Source: Parapristionchus giblindavisi (taxonomy: Eukaryota > Nematoda > Chromadorea > Rhabditida > Diplogasteridae). From it: a stretch of DNA of 64,000 bases. How positions within the stretch are numbered: position 1 is the first letter of the stretch; every line of letters starts with the position of its first letter. The notes beneath the pieces were generated by a model. That model saw only the letters and a program-made list of their open reading frames with translations. It did no database searches and was not told where the DNA came from. The DNA is taken from the NCBI GenBank assembly GCA_943737045.1, contig CALSFV010000008.1, forward strand, positions 744,001 through 808,000, given 5' to 3'. Positions 10,823 to 23,200 of the stretch are shown piece after piece. A program made the position numbers and the translations under genes.

Positions 10823-11824
10823 CAGGGCTGGGATTTTTTGTTTGGTATTTTTTTTTGTTTTTTGGTTTTTTTTGGGTTTTTGAGAAGTTTTTGTTTGGTA
10901 TTTTTTTTGTTTGGTTTTTCTGCAAAAACCAAAAAAATAACAAAAAAAATGGGATAAAGAAAATTTACACCAATTTGCTTGAAAAGTTGAGTGTAATATT
11001 ACGGAATAGTGTTAAAGAAGGGGATTTTTTCTTGATTGACTATGCTTATCAGGCAGGGCTATAGACGACATCTACCTGAATACAAAACCAATATTATCTC
11101 AAATTATGGATGCCCCGGAATACCGTAATCCGACATGAAAGTTCGTTGTTGCGCCAAAGAAATGCCAGGGACAATGCGGCCTTTCGAATTTGAAAGCTGA
11201 ATATAGAGAAAATCGTAAACGGGAATCCAAACCGGCGTAGTGCGGTTACAAGCGCTGATTACTAACCACTGCTACACGGGCTACGCTTTTGGCCTTTCGA
11301 ATCTACATATTAGAGATTACAGAATGCCACATAATTGGTCCCACGTTCTTCATGATAATAGCGCACCCCATACATTTTCATACCCTCACAAGGTGAGGAT
11401 CGACCCACTATACGGCTGTTTTTAGCATCTTCCCGCTATATAAGGGTCCTTTTTAAGCTAAAAATTGCAATTCAAGCGAAAAATAACGAAATCGACCCAC
11501 TATATAAAAATAAAACGGTGAGGGTGCCGAAAATGTATGGCGCAACCTCAATTTCCTGATTGCCGATAACAAATCGACAACGAATTTATCTTCTATGTTT
11601 GTTTTAATTGTTGATTTCAAGAATTTTGACTCTGAATAAAGAATAGTTGCTATTTAAAGGAAGAGCAACACGAGGTAATGTTAAAATTTTCTCGGAACAG
11701 TGGGAAAAATTAATTATTTTATTTTTTTGGTTTTTTTTGGTTTTTTTTTGTTTGGTGAGAAATTTTTTTTGTTAAACCCAAACAAAAAATTTTTTGGTCG
11801 AAATAATTTTTTGTCCCAGCCCTG
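10823..11824. mobile_element. Non-autonomous hAT element, copy 1 (1,002 bp)
   Basis: Termini CAGGGCTGGGA and complement, with a perfect 8-bp target duplication GTGTAGAT at 10815-10822 and 11825-11832. Both ends carry T- and G-rich tracts with TTTGTTTGG units. The interior has no transposase, only a 61-codon frame (11240-11425) and two copies of GACCCACTATA. A second copy at 14748-15748 is almost identical, so the family moved recently. The size and TSD point to hAT. Confidence 0.88.
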
Positions 11825-11832
11825 GTGTAGAT

Positions 11833-12983
11833 GATAACGCTTCATAGGACATCTCCAATTGCCCCTCAAACTTGGGTAATTAAACAACAATACGAAAAAG
11901 GAGAGCAAAACGGGGAACGATGGATTTACATAATAGTGATATGAATAGCGAAAGAACAAAGAGGGCAAGACTATCAAAGGGACAAAGGGATGATGAAAGG
12001 AAGAACGATGATGGCATCAAGAAATGGAAGACGACATCAAGAGGAAGAGCGATGACGGAACGTATAGGACATCAGTGAACGAAGGAATAGAGGACGAACA
12101 TCGAGGAAGGAAGAAGAAATGTATAGGATATCAATGAGTGAGAGAATAGAGTTGATAGGTTATAGACGATCAGAATATATGGATGAATTGTGATAGATAC
12201 ACGTCATAGTTGGACTTGACGAGCAATAAGTGGTGATAGAAGAAGAAGCAAGAGATTAACGTGTGAAAGCTATAGGACCATGAGTGGTACACGACATGTA
12301 GGGATAATAATAGTGAAGAAAAGCGACGCATGTGTCATAAAGGTTGAGTGAAAGGAGAGACAGTGAGGAAAGACTGCCAAGTCATTATTGTCATTTGCAT
12401 ATTGCTCATTTCTACCATAATCAGATATTGTAAAAGTGAGCGAGAGAGTGCGCTAGTGCGCTTGGGCGTGCGCTAGAGCGCAATTCTGACTCGTGTTCGT
12501 TTCAGTAGTGATCATGATCGCTACAATGCAAGTGAGATCGAACAATGATTCAAGTGGGGACGACAGTAGATGATAATGGTACAAGAGTTACCATTATCCA
12601 TGATGAAATCAACGGAAGTAATTAGGTGGCACAGAAGAAGGACACAGAAAAACAACTAAAAGCGAAATTCTTCAATTTTCTGAGATTCGAAAATAATGGT
12701 GTAAGTGAGTGTGTAATTTCCCAAAATTGGTGATTTTTATACCACGGTACCAGAAATATTTTCAGAATGATTCATCAAGTTTGGAAAATATTACATTAAA
12801 ACACGATATTCCATTCTTATGTTGCATTCTTTTTAGCCGTTTCTGTATATTAGATTCGTAATGTGGGTATCTTCTATCTTCAAATTTGTAGTCATAAGTT
12901 TTATGTAATGTTCTCTGGTAGTTTTACCGTTCTACATATATTTTATTTTAGGTCAAGGAACTCGTTCTAAAGTCATGTTACTT
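11833..12983. other. Purine-rich and low-complexity intergenic DNA
   Basis: From about 11940 to 12380 the plus strand is rich in A and G, with recurrent GGAAGA and ATAGGA words and no long frame. A cluster of GTGCGCTAG-type words lies at 12445-12482. A short hairpin (GATAATGGTA with TACCATTATC) is near 12572-12597. No gene is seen. Confidence 0.4.
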
Positions 12984-13468
12984 ACAAGGGAAGTCTGGTT
13001 GGGCGGTCCCGGACTTCGGGATGGGACATATACCATTCGATAGGTATTCGAAAAAGAAGATTTTTCATGTTGACCATTTTGGCAGAATGCGCCTGGGCGC
13101 AGAGTTATTTGCATATTTCTCCGAATTTTCGCCCTACAATGAAACACATTCTCTGTGAGATCGAAAGCAAGCAATGGTGAATAAGAGTGGTAAACAACAC
13201 AAGCAATGGTTAAAATGAATTTATTTATTTTTATTTTTAATTAAAGAGGATGATCTATGTATCTTTTGCTTGCAAGTTCGATTCCCGCACAAGCTATCTC
13301 ACAGAGAATGTGTTTCATTGTAGGGCGAAAATCCGGAGAAATATGCAAATAACTCTGCGCCCGGGGGCATTCTGCCAAAATGGTCAACATGATAAATCTT
13401 CTTTTTCGGATACCTATCGAATGGTATATGTCCCATCCCGAAGTCCGGGACCGCCCAACCTCCCTTGT
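12984..13468. mobile_element. Foldback element F2 (485 bp)
   Basis: Arms of about 175 bases (12984-13160 and 13297-13468) are inverted copies, beginning ACAAGGGA and containing GGGCGGTCCCGGACTTCGGG. The middle of about 130 bases is AT-rich. The matching 73-codon frames found in the two arms are the same sequence read from each arm, not genes. No clear target duplication. Confidence 0.8.
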
Positions 13469-13917
13469 TAGTTTTTGCTATACCAACAAACAGTTCAGTT
13501 TCATCAGATATTTGAATCAGGTCATTGATATATCTCTATGCTTTTCCAAGGATATATGCTAAGGTATTATTTGGATTGATATTCTGCAGTATATATTGAA
13601 AATCTATGATTACAAGAGAAGGTCTGCAATTTGTGGTTAACAATTGTTGCCTTGAAGTATTCTTTTTTTTTCTTGCAGTATTTCCTCCGTAATATGCGTA
13701 ACTAATTATAATTTAATATTGATTTGACATCATTTTTATGGTATGATTTACCTGTATTTACAAGTATTGCTGAAGCCGAAGAGTACGGTAATCATATCCT
13801 GCATTTTTAAACATTACATCTAATAAGTAAATAAAACTGTTTTATTGTATGGCGGTAGATTTAACAAATAAGGATGCGTATAAGACAAAGTGTTGTTTGT
13901 ACCCGCCGTGTCAATGT
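13469..13917. other. AT-rich intergenic stretch
   Basis: Sequence between foldback F2 and the conserved block upstream of receptor gene A. No coding, RNA or repeat structure was recognised. Confidence 0.4.
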
Positions 13918-13929
13918 ATTTATTATATT

Positions 13930-14075
13930 ATTAAGCGGTCTCCAAACGTTTCCCTTACAATTAGAGTTGATCATTGTTAGATGTGTGCTATCCTGTTATT
14001 CGTCTGGCCGCCATTGTTGCTTTGTTTCAGCTGCTATCCGCATGTTTTTTTTCCTATTATTAAGGCGTTTCCTGG
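13930..14075 (+). promoter_or_regulatory. Conserved upstream block of receptor gene A
   Basis: This block is strongly conserved with 34195-34330 upstream of receptor gene B. Shared words include GCGGTCTCCAA, CGCCATTGTTG and TTTCAGCTGCTATCCGCATG followed by a T run and CCTATTATTA. A CAGCTG E-box sits at 14028-14033, 181 bases before the ATG; in gene B the distance is 178. It may be a promoter element or an unrecognised 5' UTR segment. Confidence 0.5.
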
Positions 14076-14208
14076 GCTAATGACAAATTAGTCTCTACAC
14101 TCGCCCCATTAACATTACAATTTTGATTAAAATTTTTCATAATGCCTTATCACTCATCTGCTAATGCTAATGAAATGATTGATTATTTTTTGAATCTTCT
14201 TCATGGGC

Positions 14209-17200
14209 ATGAGTGATGCTACAGTACTCCCCTACGGTCTTGATATCGATCGAGACTATCATTTTCCAGAGATATTGAGCAGGTACCATGAATTTACAAC
14301 CAAATTATTTTACAATTTACTTTTTAAGATTCATGACAGTATACGGCGCTGTTTCGATTCTATTCACTCATATTCCTGCTATTTACATAACGTTGTTTCA
14401 TAATCCGAAAATAATATCTGAAATGAAGAGAGGCTACGTCCTTTTAGAGGTATTTTGTATTTTATTTGTCGTCTTCATGGCATTCAATGTTTGGAATCCA
14501 TTAAAATGACGAACCTCGATAGGAATCATTGGTTCCTACCACGATTAGCATGAGCCTCACATACATAACATATACTGTAGGTAAAAAGTGTGTTGATGTT
14601 CAGTTTGCGATGGGCAGTCAGCCTTTGCCCTCTCATTAGGCCCCTTCCGATCCCATTCATTAACACAAAAAACAACGATATTTTTGCAATTAGTTGATAA
14701 CAACTTTTATAAAATTATTGAACACATAGGCAAACGTCGGTTACCGACAGGGCTGGGATTTTTTGTTTGGTATTTTTTTTTGTTTTTTGGTTTTTTTTGG
14801 GTTTTTGAGAAGTTTTTGTTTGGTATTTTTTTGTTTGGTTTTTCTGCAAAAACCAAAAAAATAACAAAAAAAATGGGATAAAGAAAATTTACACCAATTT
14901 GCTTGAAAAGTTGAGTGTAATATTACGGAATAGTGTTAAAGAAGGGGATTTTTTCTTGATTGACTATGCTTATCAGGCAGGGCTATAGACGACATCTACC
15001 TGAATACAAAACCAATATTATCTCAAATTATGGATGCCCCGGAATACCGTAATCCGACATGAAAGTTCGTTGTTGCGCCAAAGAAATGCCAGGGACAATG
15101 CGGCCTTTCGAATTTGAAAGCTGAATATAGAGAAAATCGTAAACGGGAATCCAAACCGGCGTAGTGCGGTTACAAGCGCTGATTACTAACCACTGCTACA
15201 CGGGCTACGCTTTTGGCCTTTCGAATCTACATATTAGAGATTACAGAATGCCACATAATTGGTCCCACGTTCTTCATGATAATAGCGCACCCCATACATT
15301 TTCATACCCTCACAAGGTGAGGATCGACCCACTATACGGCTGTTTTTAGCATCTTCCCGCTATATAAGGGTCCTTTTTAAGCTAAAAATTGCAATTCAAG
15401 CGAAAAATAACGAAATCGACCCACTATATAAAAATAAAACGGTGAGGGTGCCGAAAATGTATGGCGCAACCTCAATTTCCTGATTGCCGATAACAAATCG
15501 ACAACGAATTTATCTTCTATGTTTGTTTTAATTGTTGATTTCAAGAATTTTGACTCTGAATAAAGAATAGTTGCTATTTAAAGGAAGAGCAACACGAGGT
15601 AATGTTAAAATTTTCTCGGAACAGTGGGAAAAATTAATTATTTTATTTTTTTGGTTTTTTTTGGTTTTTTTTTGTTTGGTGAGAAATTTTTTTTGTTAAA
15701 CCCAAACAAAAAATTTTTTGGTCGAAATAATTTTTTGTCCCAGCCCTGGTTACCGATGTTCTATGTCACATAATTCAGATCAGCCACATTTGCAACAATG
15801 TCTACTGGTGTTTCTGCTGTCAATTCTATCCACTTCTCCCCGTGCCGATTATTTTGTGCACCGGAATACTATGTGAAATGGGGTACTCGGCATCCATTCT
15901 GGCGGTATGATAACAGCACACTCATACTATAAGTTCAAGTGGTTCATTAATATGTTACACACTTTACTTAATATTTTTTGTCCTGATTTTTGGAACATTT
16001 ATATTTCTCCATTTTTATTTTATTGTATGGACAATTTTGAAAATTGAAAATTAAAGGGAGTGTAACCTCTCATAATGGTCTCTTCGACGCGCAATTCTTT
16101 CTCGTTGTTAGAGAACAGATAAATGGTGTGCACAATGTAGAGACCATTGACTGTGAGAGAGGAAACGCTCCCCAATTTGTACAAGGCTCCGTTTATGACC
16201 ATTTCAGGCTATCCAATCGATGTTCAGTGTCTTCGTGATCGTGTCTTTTTCATCTGTTATTATCCGTCTTCATCAGATTATGATAATGCGAGACTGGGAC
16301 GAATCTTCAAGGAAGTCCGTGGATTTTAAATAATAATATATATGCTTTATGCGGTGCAAAAGTAAAGTATATGTAATAGTTGATAGATTATTGATATGAA
16401 GTACGTATAAGGTAGCAAAAATGATAGTTACAATTACAATGAAAATTACTATTACTGTAATGTATACAATGGCCGGGTTCTTAAACTTGTGGTTAACGCA
16501 CCAAGACTCGAGATTCCAATCTAAGCTTTATCTCCAACTTCAACCACAATTAAAGAATATTTGGTGACGGGAGACTTACTTAAAAGGGAGGTGTGAGTGA
16601 TGGGAAGAAATAGGACGAGGAGAGAAGAGCAGGGAAGACCAAAAAGAACCAAGTGAAAGAGGCATAAAGCCTCTATTTATATGCAATACTAACTAAATTA
16701 AAAGAGAAAGACAGATAAAGAACAGGGTTACCTAATTATAAAACAATGAAAGTACAATATGGTGCAGGAATCATTCTAATAAAATGTAAAGGGGTTTAGG
16801 GGTCGAAAGGGGAGAAAGGGGAATAGGGGAGGCGGTTAGCCTGGGGTATATGGAGATAGGGAGTATCCCTAACATCTCCCTCCTCCTGCGAAAATGAGCC
16901 TCCTGGCTCATAGACGAGTCTTCTCATTCTTCTAGTCGATCTTCTAACGAATCCAGTAGTTCTTCGGACTTCTACATTGTGATCTCTTCCTTGGAATCCT
17001 CGATTACGTGCAGCAAAGACAGAATTCATCTGATATCGATATTTTCTGATATTCTCCGAAAGTTTAGATAAACTTTCTCTTCTTCCTTCAATCTCTTTCT
17101 TCTTATGGCCCGAATCTTCATATGGAGATATTACTTCATTACGGTGTCTTACAGTATCTTGATTAATACAATCACCTCCTCCACAATCATTATTAAGAGA

Positions 17201-20200
17201 TGGACACATGGGACAATCTTCTTCGCGACCTCTGTCAATTACCGTACCCTTACAGTATCTCAAGTTACTCTTCATAATATATCCTTTCCACATGAAACTT
17301 CGACATTCATTAACATATCCTTTTTCCTGACCATAATAAGATTTCAGTCTACCACGGAATCTTCCCCATTCCGTACGATTCCAACAACCGTATCGCGACA
17401 CACCAGTGTATTGATTACCATCGTTACCGCAATCCTTGTGATATTGATCTACACATTGACCTACAACGTTACTTACCTCGTCAGTTCTTGCAGAATGATG
17501 ACAAATCTTAATCAAATCTTTATTTTCTTCAGATTTAATGTTTACAGAAGTCCTTCTATCAAATGACTTCGCGTGTTCAACCATACACAATTTCTTATCG
17601 ATTTGATCATTTTCTTCTTCTTTTTCACAATATTGATTAACCATATTACTTCTATCATCTTCATCTTTCATCTCCTTATCACTCCGATAATCTACCTTAC
17701 CTTTATCCATTTCATCCTTACTCCTCTTAATCTCATTTACAGAAGTCTGATTCTCTACCACTTTGTCTAATTCCCTCAACCACTTATTGGAATCTTGCAA
17801 AGGCACCATTGGTACTGCATCTTCCTTATTCTTATTCACGAAGACATTATTCTCATGGTTATTGCACATAAGATCACAATTTTCATTAAATTCATACTCA
17901 TGAAATAAGTGAAACAGTTCATTCGTATCACAATCAATACCTTTAGCCTCTATTCTTCCTCCTTTAACTTCATTATCACTAATAACACTACTGACACCAA
18001 ATGCACACAGATCATTCTTCCCATTTACAGGTTGATTATCAAGCTTACTATTACTACAAGTCACAAAATTCTTCAAATCACAATTATTATCGTCAGTCCT
18101 ATTCGACGGTTTGACTCTTTGTTCACGTCTACCGTATCGCCTCTGATTACCGTAACCTTGACTTTTACGCTTCATTCCATAACCATAGTAACCATAATAA
18201 CCGTAATACACCATAGATGGACACCCATTGGCAACATGACCTATTCCACCACAATTCGAACAAATATCGTTATGAAAATCATCATTCATATCTCTCACTC
18301 TTGGAAAACTTTGATCGATAATAATATTATTTGATCTACAGTTTCCAGTTAGATAGTCATTATCACGCCTACATACATTATCAACATAATACTTATCAAC
18401 CCGTCTTCCATCATCCTTTGAATGATTTAGATTACCATTCACTCTGTACACATATTCCTTATTATAACCAACGACATCATCTACACGAGCATCATATGTT
18501 CCATCTAGTTTATCCTCAAACCAGCCTATTATCTCTCCATAATTCTCTCTCCTTTGTATAGTACTTGGCATAGTTTTCCAAATATCACTAGCCCTTCCTC
18601 TCAAGAATGATTCAAAATAAGAAATGCGTGAATGATCATCTAAATGTTTGAAACGCAAAGTGAATTGCCTCTTGAACACATCGAATCTCTCATCTTTATT
18701 GGCATGAAAATTTTCCAAAGGCGGGAGCATAGATAGTCTCGCTTGTTCATTACTCTTTCTCAATGATGACTCCATTGCCTTCACAAACATATCCACATTC
18801 GACATTTGTTTATAGTCGGTCTGTTGAAACATATCCTCCCTATCACACAACAAAAATTTCAATCGATATAACCACACGATAACTAATCACAATAATTTAC
18901 TGTAGCAACTCAACTACTCAATACTTCAGTGCCTTAACACCTTAAGACCACAAGATCTTCACGTCTCCAGACTCCACGAGACTCCAAACTCTCACCAAAC
19001 CTCCAAACTTCAAGACCTCAACAACTCCACACCTCAACGTCTCAAAACCACAACACCACCTCACGGTCACAACTCAAGGCCTTAACACCTTCACACCTTA
19101 AGGCCTCAATACGCCTTCAAGATCACCACACCTTAACACCTCAAGGTCACAACTCAAGACCGTAGCACCTCAAGGCTACCTCCAGATCTCCACACCTCAG
19201 ATCCCAACACTTCACCACTTTACGGTCACAACTCAAGACCTTAACACCACGGATTCCAAGTCTCTACAGACTCCACAGACTTTCCAGTCTTAATATCACC
19301 ACCACACTGGCTATCTAGTCTCGCTGGACTTCTTAGCCTCAAGATCTTAACAACACTGGCTTTCTAGTCTCGCTGGACTTCTTAGCCTCAAGATCTTAAC
19401 AACACTGGCTTTCTAGTCTCGCTGGACTTCCTAGCCTCAAGATCTTAACAACACTGGCTTTCTAGTCTCGCTGGACTTCTTAGCCTCAAGATCTTAACAA
19501 CACTGGCTTTCTAGTCTCGCTGGACTTCCTAGCCTCAAGATCTTAACAACACTGGCTTTCTAGTCTCGCTGGACTTCTTAGCCTCTAGATCTTAACAACA
19601 CTGGCTTTCTAGTCTCGCTGGACTTCTTAGCCTCAAGATCTTAACAACACTGGCTTTCTAGTCTCGCTGGACTTCTTAGCCTCAGATCTGCACACCTCAA
19701 GATCACACCACGTTCACCAAACGGGTTTAGTATCAATCGACCGGGATCACCTAGCTGGTTAGGCTCGATGCGTCGGTAATGATGATAGGTCCAATCGATC
19801 TCAATACAGTATCCTCTCCTCGGATATACTTCACTCCTGAATCAACTCACAAGATAGAAGTAATCAAGAATCTTAGTACCTAACACACAAGAGTCGGTTC
19901 GGCCCCCATGTAATGTATACAATGGCCGGGTTCTTAAACTTGTGGTTAACGCACCAAGACTCGAGATTCCAATCTAAGCTTTATCTCCAACTTCAACCAC
20001 AATTAAAGAATATTTGGTGACGGGAGACTTACTTAAAAGGGAGGTGTGAGTGATGGGAAGAAATAGGACGAGGAGAGAAGAGCAGGGAAGACCAAAAAGA
20101 ACCAAGTGAAAGAGGCATAAAGCCTCTATTTATATGCAATACTAACTAAATTAAAAGAGAAAGACAGATAAAGAACAGGGTTACCTAATTATAAAACAAT

Positions 20201-23200
20201 GAAAGTACAATATGGTGCAGGAATCATTCTAATAAAATGTAAAGGGGTTTAGGGGTCGAAAGGGGAGAAAGGGGAATAGGGGAGGCGGTTAGCCTGGGGT
20301 ATATGGAGATAGGGAGTATCCCTAACATTACTATTTAAATAAAATACATAAATGAGAATGGTTTAGTTTGGATTATTCAAATTTCCTCTTGTTAGCTCTT
20401 ACGATAAGCTCTTAAGCCGCGAAATAAATTTTAAAAAAAACAGAGAGTTCCTCATTTTTACATGATTTTTCTTCTTCATCATTTCTTACATATTGAAATG
20501 AAATAATTTAATTTGTCCACTTTTTTCTCGACTGCTTTCGGGTGCCTAATTTCTACAATATTTCAGACGTCATACATTTGTTATGATCCTCATCACTGTG
20601 ATATTGATTGCCAATATTGCCAACTTCTTTTGGAATGGTACAACTGAGGTGGAAAATCCGAGGGATGTTATTGAAGTAATTCTTCATGTTCAAAATTTAT
20701 GAAGAGAAAATAACACTTTTGCACAACCTCTCTTGCAGTGTTTTCGTTTATTTTCGAGACAGAAAAAGTAGTGCAAATTATTTCATTGATGAGTTCTAGG
20801 AATGCCATTCGGAATAATATAATTGATTAAATATTTAAAGGGAGAGTAACCTTTGTCAATATATCCGTTCGACTCTTGGGGACTCTCACCACGACGTTAC
20901 AATGGTGGTAATAATTGTGAGAACGTCAGAAAATACTATACAAAAGATGAGACACCAGAAGAGATCGAACGCCGGAGGATAAGACAGAGAGAGACCAAAC
21001 TATCTACCGACTGTGCCACAAGAGTATGTTATGAAGTGATTGGCATCTTTAGCAGGAATGAGAGAGCACGGAACACTAGTTTTGTGTGCGGGAGTGTTTT
21101 GAACTTTGATTTTGCTCATCTTGAGGCACTTCCCTACATGGATTGATCGCCTCATTGGCATTATTTCTTTTTTTATTTTAAGAGAGATGGCCGTTAAGAC
21201 TCGACAACCCCCGGACACGTTGAGCTAGCAATGAGAACTGGGGGTCCATACTTGGGTGTTAGGAGTGTCACCGGCCCTTATTACACAAAACAGTAGAAAT
21301 TTCCTGTTTGTGCCCTCAGGTTATAAGAAAAATTAATTTAAGTGCGAAAACGTTTAAAAATCATAATTTCTCAAATTGCTGAGATGAAGTCTAAATATCA
21401 TTTGCGATGCGTCTAGGGTGCACAGACCTTGCTAATTCACTATTAGCATCGAATGCGCGTTGATTCCTAAACCACTTTTTTGACTCAAAATTTTGGTTTT
21501 TTCGGACAAATCATCCCTTGTTTTAGTGAGTGCCCAAAATTTCCGACCAGGTATTGTAGCCTAAGCAATTCTGCATTGATTTAACTTAAAACTGAGTTCT
21601 TCCCGATCGACCATTTTGTCGAATTTTTTGCTCGAACTTCCGTCATCGATGGTTTTCCCGAACAAATGCTGTATTTTCCAAACGATTGGTGCGGAATTGT
21701 GGTCTGCTCAAAGTTTAGAGGTGAGTCGAGTAAATTGACACAAGAAGCCCATCACTTGGATCAATTTGAAAATTTCGATTTTCATGACCCGGCGGTCATG
21801 GTCTGAAAATTTCAAAATTTCTCAAGTTTGAAATGTTTTCATTTATGTGGCTTATTGTGTAGTACTAATGATGTGAATAATATTCAGCCAATGCTCAATG
21901 GCTGATCTCTCTTTTCAACCATTTTTTTCGAAAATTTTCATTCTGAATGTGTGCGAAAAATCAGAGTTGTGTTTGAATCAGTTTCCAACTTGCTTACTGT
22001 AACATTCTGTCATAGTACTATGCAATGTACATAATCAATATGAAAATCGTTCATTTTCGAAAATTCAAAAAAATTCAATTCGAGTGCCTACTTTCATGAC
22101 AAATTTCTATAATATTGCAGTTTTTCGACTCGAATGCTGCGACAATGAGCAAATGACAATGACAATGTGAAGTTTCATGATGAGTAAACGTAGAAGAACT
22201 GGAATCCCGGCATTCGGCTCACTTTTGAAAAATCGATTTCCATGACCCCGGGGTCATGGTAAAAAAATATGAATTTTCGAAAATCAACGATTTTCATTTT
22301 GATTGTGTACATTGCAAAGCACTTAGATAGGATGTTACAGAAAGTAAGTTGGAAACTGATTCAAACACAATTCTGATTTTTCGCACGCAATCAGAATGAA
22401 AATTTTCGATAAAATGGTTGAAAGGAGAGATCAGCCATTGAGCATTGGCTGAATATTATTCACATCATTAGTACTTCACAATAAGCCACATAAATGAAAA
22501 CATTTCAAACTTGAGAAATTTTGAAATTTTCAGACCATGACCCCGGGGTCATGAAAATCGATATTTTCAAATTGATTCAAGTGATGGGCTTCTTGTTTCA
22601 TATTACTCGTCTCACCTCGAAACTTTGAGTAGGCCACAATTCCGCACCAATCGTTTGGAAAATACAGCATTTGTTCGGGAAAACCATCGATGACGGAACT
22701 TCGAGCGAAAAATTCGACAAAATGGTCGATCGGGAAGAACCCAGTTTTAAGTCAAATCAATGCAGAATTTCTTAGGCTACAATACCTGGTCGGAAATTTT
22801 GGGCACTCACTAAAACAAGGGATGATTTGTCCGAAAAAACCAAAATTTTGAGTCAAAAAAGTGGTTTAGGAATCAACGCACATTCGATGCTAATAGTGAA
22901 TTAGCAAGCACTGTCTACTCTAGACGCATCGCAGATGATATTTAGACTTCATCTCAACAATTTGAGAAATTATGATTTTTTAAAGTTTTTTTTATAAATT
23001 ATTTTTTCTAATAGCCTGAGGGCACAAACAGGAAATTTCAGCCGTTTTGTGTAATAAGGGCCGGGGGCACTCCTAACACCCAAGTATGGACTCCCAGTTC
23101 TCATTGCTAGCGCACGTGTCCGGGGGTGGTCGAATATGATCGAGTCTTAGGGAACAGGCCTCTTAATGTGTTCTTGGCAAAATGCCAAATACTGGAGGGA

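Larger units (their letters stand above)
16456..20327 (-). mobile_element. LTR retrotransposon 1, gag-only, with apparently identical LTRs
   Basis: Element on the minus strand with 419-bp LTRs at 19909-20327 (5') and 16456-16874 (3') that look identical by eye. A 4-bp target duplication TTAC flanks it (16452-16455 and 20328-20331). The LTR runs TGTTAGGG...TTACA. Next to the 5' LTR is a primer-binding site reading TGGGGGCCGAACCGACTC. A purine tract GGAGGAGGGAGA precedes the 3' LTR. The interior holds one gag-type frame and a repeat-rich leader, but no protease, reverse transcriptase or integrase. It must depend on enzymes supplied in trans. It lies in intron 4 of receptor gene A. Confidence 0.9.

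Noticed and set aside
12953..13471. Two matching 73-codon frames
   Set aside because: Inverted arms of foldback F2.
17105..18561. Several plus-strand frames opposite the gag ORF of LTR element 1
   Set aside because: Shadows of the minus-strand gag frame; Ile- and Thr-rich with no motif.
19302..19690. Regular 49-bp repeats resembling a CRISPR array
   Set aside because: Units are contiguous without spacers and lie in an LTR element leader of a eukaryotic genome.
20853..21146. 97-codon frame upstream of F3
   Set aside because: Covers a tRNA-like segment in a TIR element; probably not coding.
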